6,386 nt of DNA from Microcaldota archaeon (GTDB taxonomy: Archaea; Micrarchaeota; Micrarchaeia; Norongarragalinales; Norongarragalinaceae): positions 1 to 6,386 of the forward strand of contig JAGVWL010000038.1 in the NCBI GenBank assembly GCA_018304285.1. The letters are read 5' to 3'. The stretch's first letter is position 1; each line of letters begins with the position of its first letter. The notes beneath the pieces are model-generated. The model ran no database searches. It was given only the letters and a program-made list of their open reading frames with translations, and had not been told where the DNA came from. A program made the translations under genes and the position numbers. Positions 5,958 through 6,386 of the stretch are shown here, piece after piece.

Positions 5958-6152
5958 GCCGGAGTGGCAGAGTGGTTATCGCGCTAGTCTCGAAGACCGC
6001 CTTTTCTTTAGGAAAGAAAATGCGGTCGGCCGAAAAGAAATCGGATTGTTTTTCTTTGGCGGTGCCTCCGCCTTTCTTTTTACAAAAAGAAAGGCAAGGC
6101 CGAGCAAACTAGTGTCCGCAAGGACTCGGGAGTTCGAATCTCTCCTCCGGCG
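5958..6152 (+). tRNA. tRNA-Ser(CGA), intron-containing, class II
   Basis: The acceptor arms GCCGGAG (5958-5964) and CTCCGGC (6145-6151) pair perfectly, with discriminator G at 6152; CCA is not encoded. The anticodon stem is CTAGT (5984-5988) with ACTAG (6108-6112), and the loop carries anticodon CGA at 5991-5993, reading the serine codon UCG. The long variable arm (GTCC at 6114-6117 with GGAC at 6122-6125, GCAA loop) confirms a class II serine tRNA. The T arm is GGGAG/CTCTC around TTCGAAT. Exons are 5958-5994 and 6107-6152, giving an 83-nt mature RNA. The D stem is weak, with an A-C mismatch at the 12-23 pair and a G-U pair at 13-22. The gene stands alone, divergent from the trp/NAD run. Confidence 0.93.
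5995..6106 (+). other. tRNA-Ser intron, 112 nt, inserted at position 37/38
   Basis: The boundaries follow the bulge-helix-bulge rule for the archaeal splicing endonuclease. CTCG (5989-5992) pairs with CGAG (6101-6104) as the 4-base central helix. The 3' bulge is CAA (6105-6107) and the 5' bulge is AAG (5993-5995), each cut after its second base. The outer helix is the anticodon stem. The inner helix is poor (the first pair would be A-C), so this is a relaxed motif. The intron starts with a strong hairpin: GACCGC (5995-6000) with GCGGTC (6022-6027), continued after one mismatch by TTTTCTTT (6002-6009) with AAAGAAAA (6013-6020). A second long hairpin pairs 6070-6080 with 6085-6095 (GCCTTTCTTTT/AAAAGAAAGGC). 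No homing endonuclease frame and no C/D box pair are visible. Confidence 0.85.
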
Positions 6153-6165
6153 CTCTATCAGCACG

Positions 6166-6176
6166 AGTTTGCTTTT
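6166..6176 (+). terminator. T-rich trailer after tRNA-Ser, possible terminator
   Basis: AGTTTGCTTTT lies 14-24 bases after the tRNA 3' end, a usual distance for T-tract termination of an archaeal tRNA transcript. The T-runs are only three and four long, so the call is weak. Confidence 0.25.
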
Positions 6177-6190
6177 CGGCCCAAACGGTG

Positions 6191-6199
6191 TTTTATAAT
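6191..6199 (+). promoter_or_regulatory. TATA-like box for the rightmost gene
   Basis: TTTTATAAT is centred at about 6195, predicting initiation near 6221 and a leader of about 26 bases that includes the GAGG ribosome site (6235-6238). A second box, TATTATAA at 6214-6221, would start transcription near 6244 and leave out that ribosome site, so the first is preferred. Confidence 0.45.
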
Positions 6200-6247
6200 G
6201 GCTTGGAGTTTTGTATTATAAGGAGTTCCAGCTCGAGGAATGGCCTT

Positions 6248-6386
6248 ATGTCGAATAGCGTTCGAAACCTGGTTTTGAAAAGCTCGCTTGCGGCAGCCGT
6301 GCTTCTGGCCTCGTTTTCTTTTGCATTCAACGTGGTCGACGCAAGCCAGGATTACAACTTCACCATCGGCCCGGTAAACATTTTTT
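6248..6386 (+). CDS. Exported or membrane-anchored protein of unknown function (N-terminal part)
   Basis: The frame opens with ATG at 6248-6250 and is still open at the window edge after 46 residues. GAGG lies 9 bases upstream, and the other upstream ATGs (6198, 6240) hit stops quickly. The N-terminus has a polar/basic region (MSNSVRNLVLKSS), a hydrophobic core (LAAAVLLASFSFAFNVV) and then a polar segment (DASQDYNFTIGPVN). This is the pattern of a Sec signal peptide, with possible cleavage after SFA or after VDA, or of an N-terminal membrane anchor. The start of the mature part hints at a surface or secreted beta-rich protein, but no family can be named from so little sequence. It has its own promoter-like region and is independent of the tRNA. 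Confidence 0.65.
   Translation, partial: MSNSVRNLVLKSSLAAAVLLASFSFAFNVVDASQDYNFTIGPVNIF

Noticed and set aside
5995..6106. Intron as a homing-endonuclease gene or C/D box guide RNA
   Set aside because: It is too short and lacks any LAGLIDADG frame, and no C (RTGATGA) and D (CTGA) box pair is seen.
5881..6198. A 105-codon plus-strand open frame across the tRNA gene
   Set aside because: It spans the promoter, both exons and the intron of tRNA-Ser; the frame is open by chance and the encoded sequence has no recognisable domain. The opposing 62-codon frame at 5976-6164 is rejected for the same reason.
1..6386. CRISPR arrays, insertion sequences or defence genes
   Set aside because: No regularly spaced repeats, transposase frames or terminal inverted repeats were seen; all sizeable minus-strand genes belong to known metabolic, translation or transport families.

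Overview
The window looks archaeal. It carries a class II tRNA-Ser(CGA) gene interrupted by an intron at the canonical 37/38 site, an archaeal/eukaryotic-type tryptophanyl-tRNA synthetase, a TrpB2-type tryptophan synthase beta chain, TATA-like boxes at archaeal distances from starts, and Shine-Dalgarno matches of the GGTG/GGAGG type. Base composition is near 50% G+C and genes are tightly packed. A DPANN-type or other small-genome archaeon would fit, but the lineage cannot be fixed from this sequence alone.

Layout. Positions 1-79 hold the probable end of a plus-strand gene with a hydrophobic tail, followed by a T-rich tract. From 5771 down to 112, six minus-strand genes lie head to tail with gaps of 0 to about 43 bases. 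In transcription order they are a small winged-helix protein, trpB2, trpS, nadE, nadC and a CPA-family cation:proton antiporter. A TATA-like box at 5821-5829 can drive the whole run, and a second box just upstream of trpS may add an internal start. The 5830-5957 interval has no gene; it holds a short dyad and the tRNA promoter. A plus-strand tRNA-Ser(CGA) with a 112-nt structured intron occupies 5958-6152. After a 95-nt gap with promoter-like sequence, a plus-strand gene for an exported or membrane-anchored protein starts at 6248 and runs off the window.

How the genes fit together. The first part of the minus-strand run is a tryptophan module. TrpB2 makes tryptophan from indole and serine (or a related donor), TrpRS charges it onto tRNA-Trp, and the winged-helix protein, translationally abutted to trpB2, is the obvious candidate regulator. 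No trpA or other trp gene is visible, so indole salvage is a reasonable reading. The second part is NAD synthesis: NadC (quinolinate to NaMN) and NadE (NaAD to NAD). NadD, NadA and NadB are not in the window. The antiporter at the end is most likely carried along for ion and pH homeostasis. These are mostly recognisable housekeeping families. I do not see a convincing new multi-gene system; the most unusual items are the gene combination, the intron architecture and a few altered family motifs.
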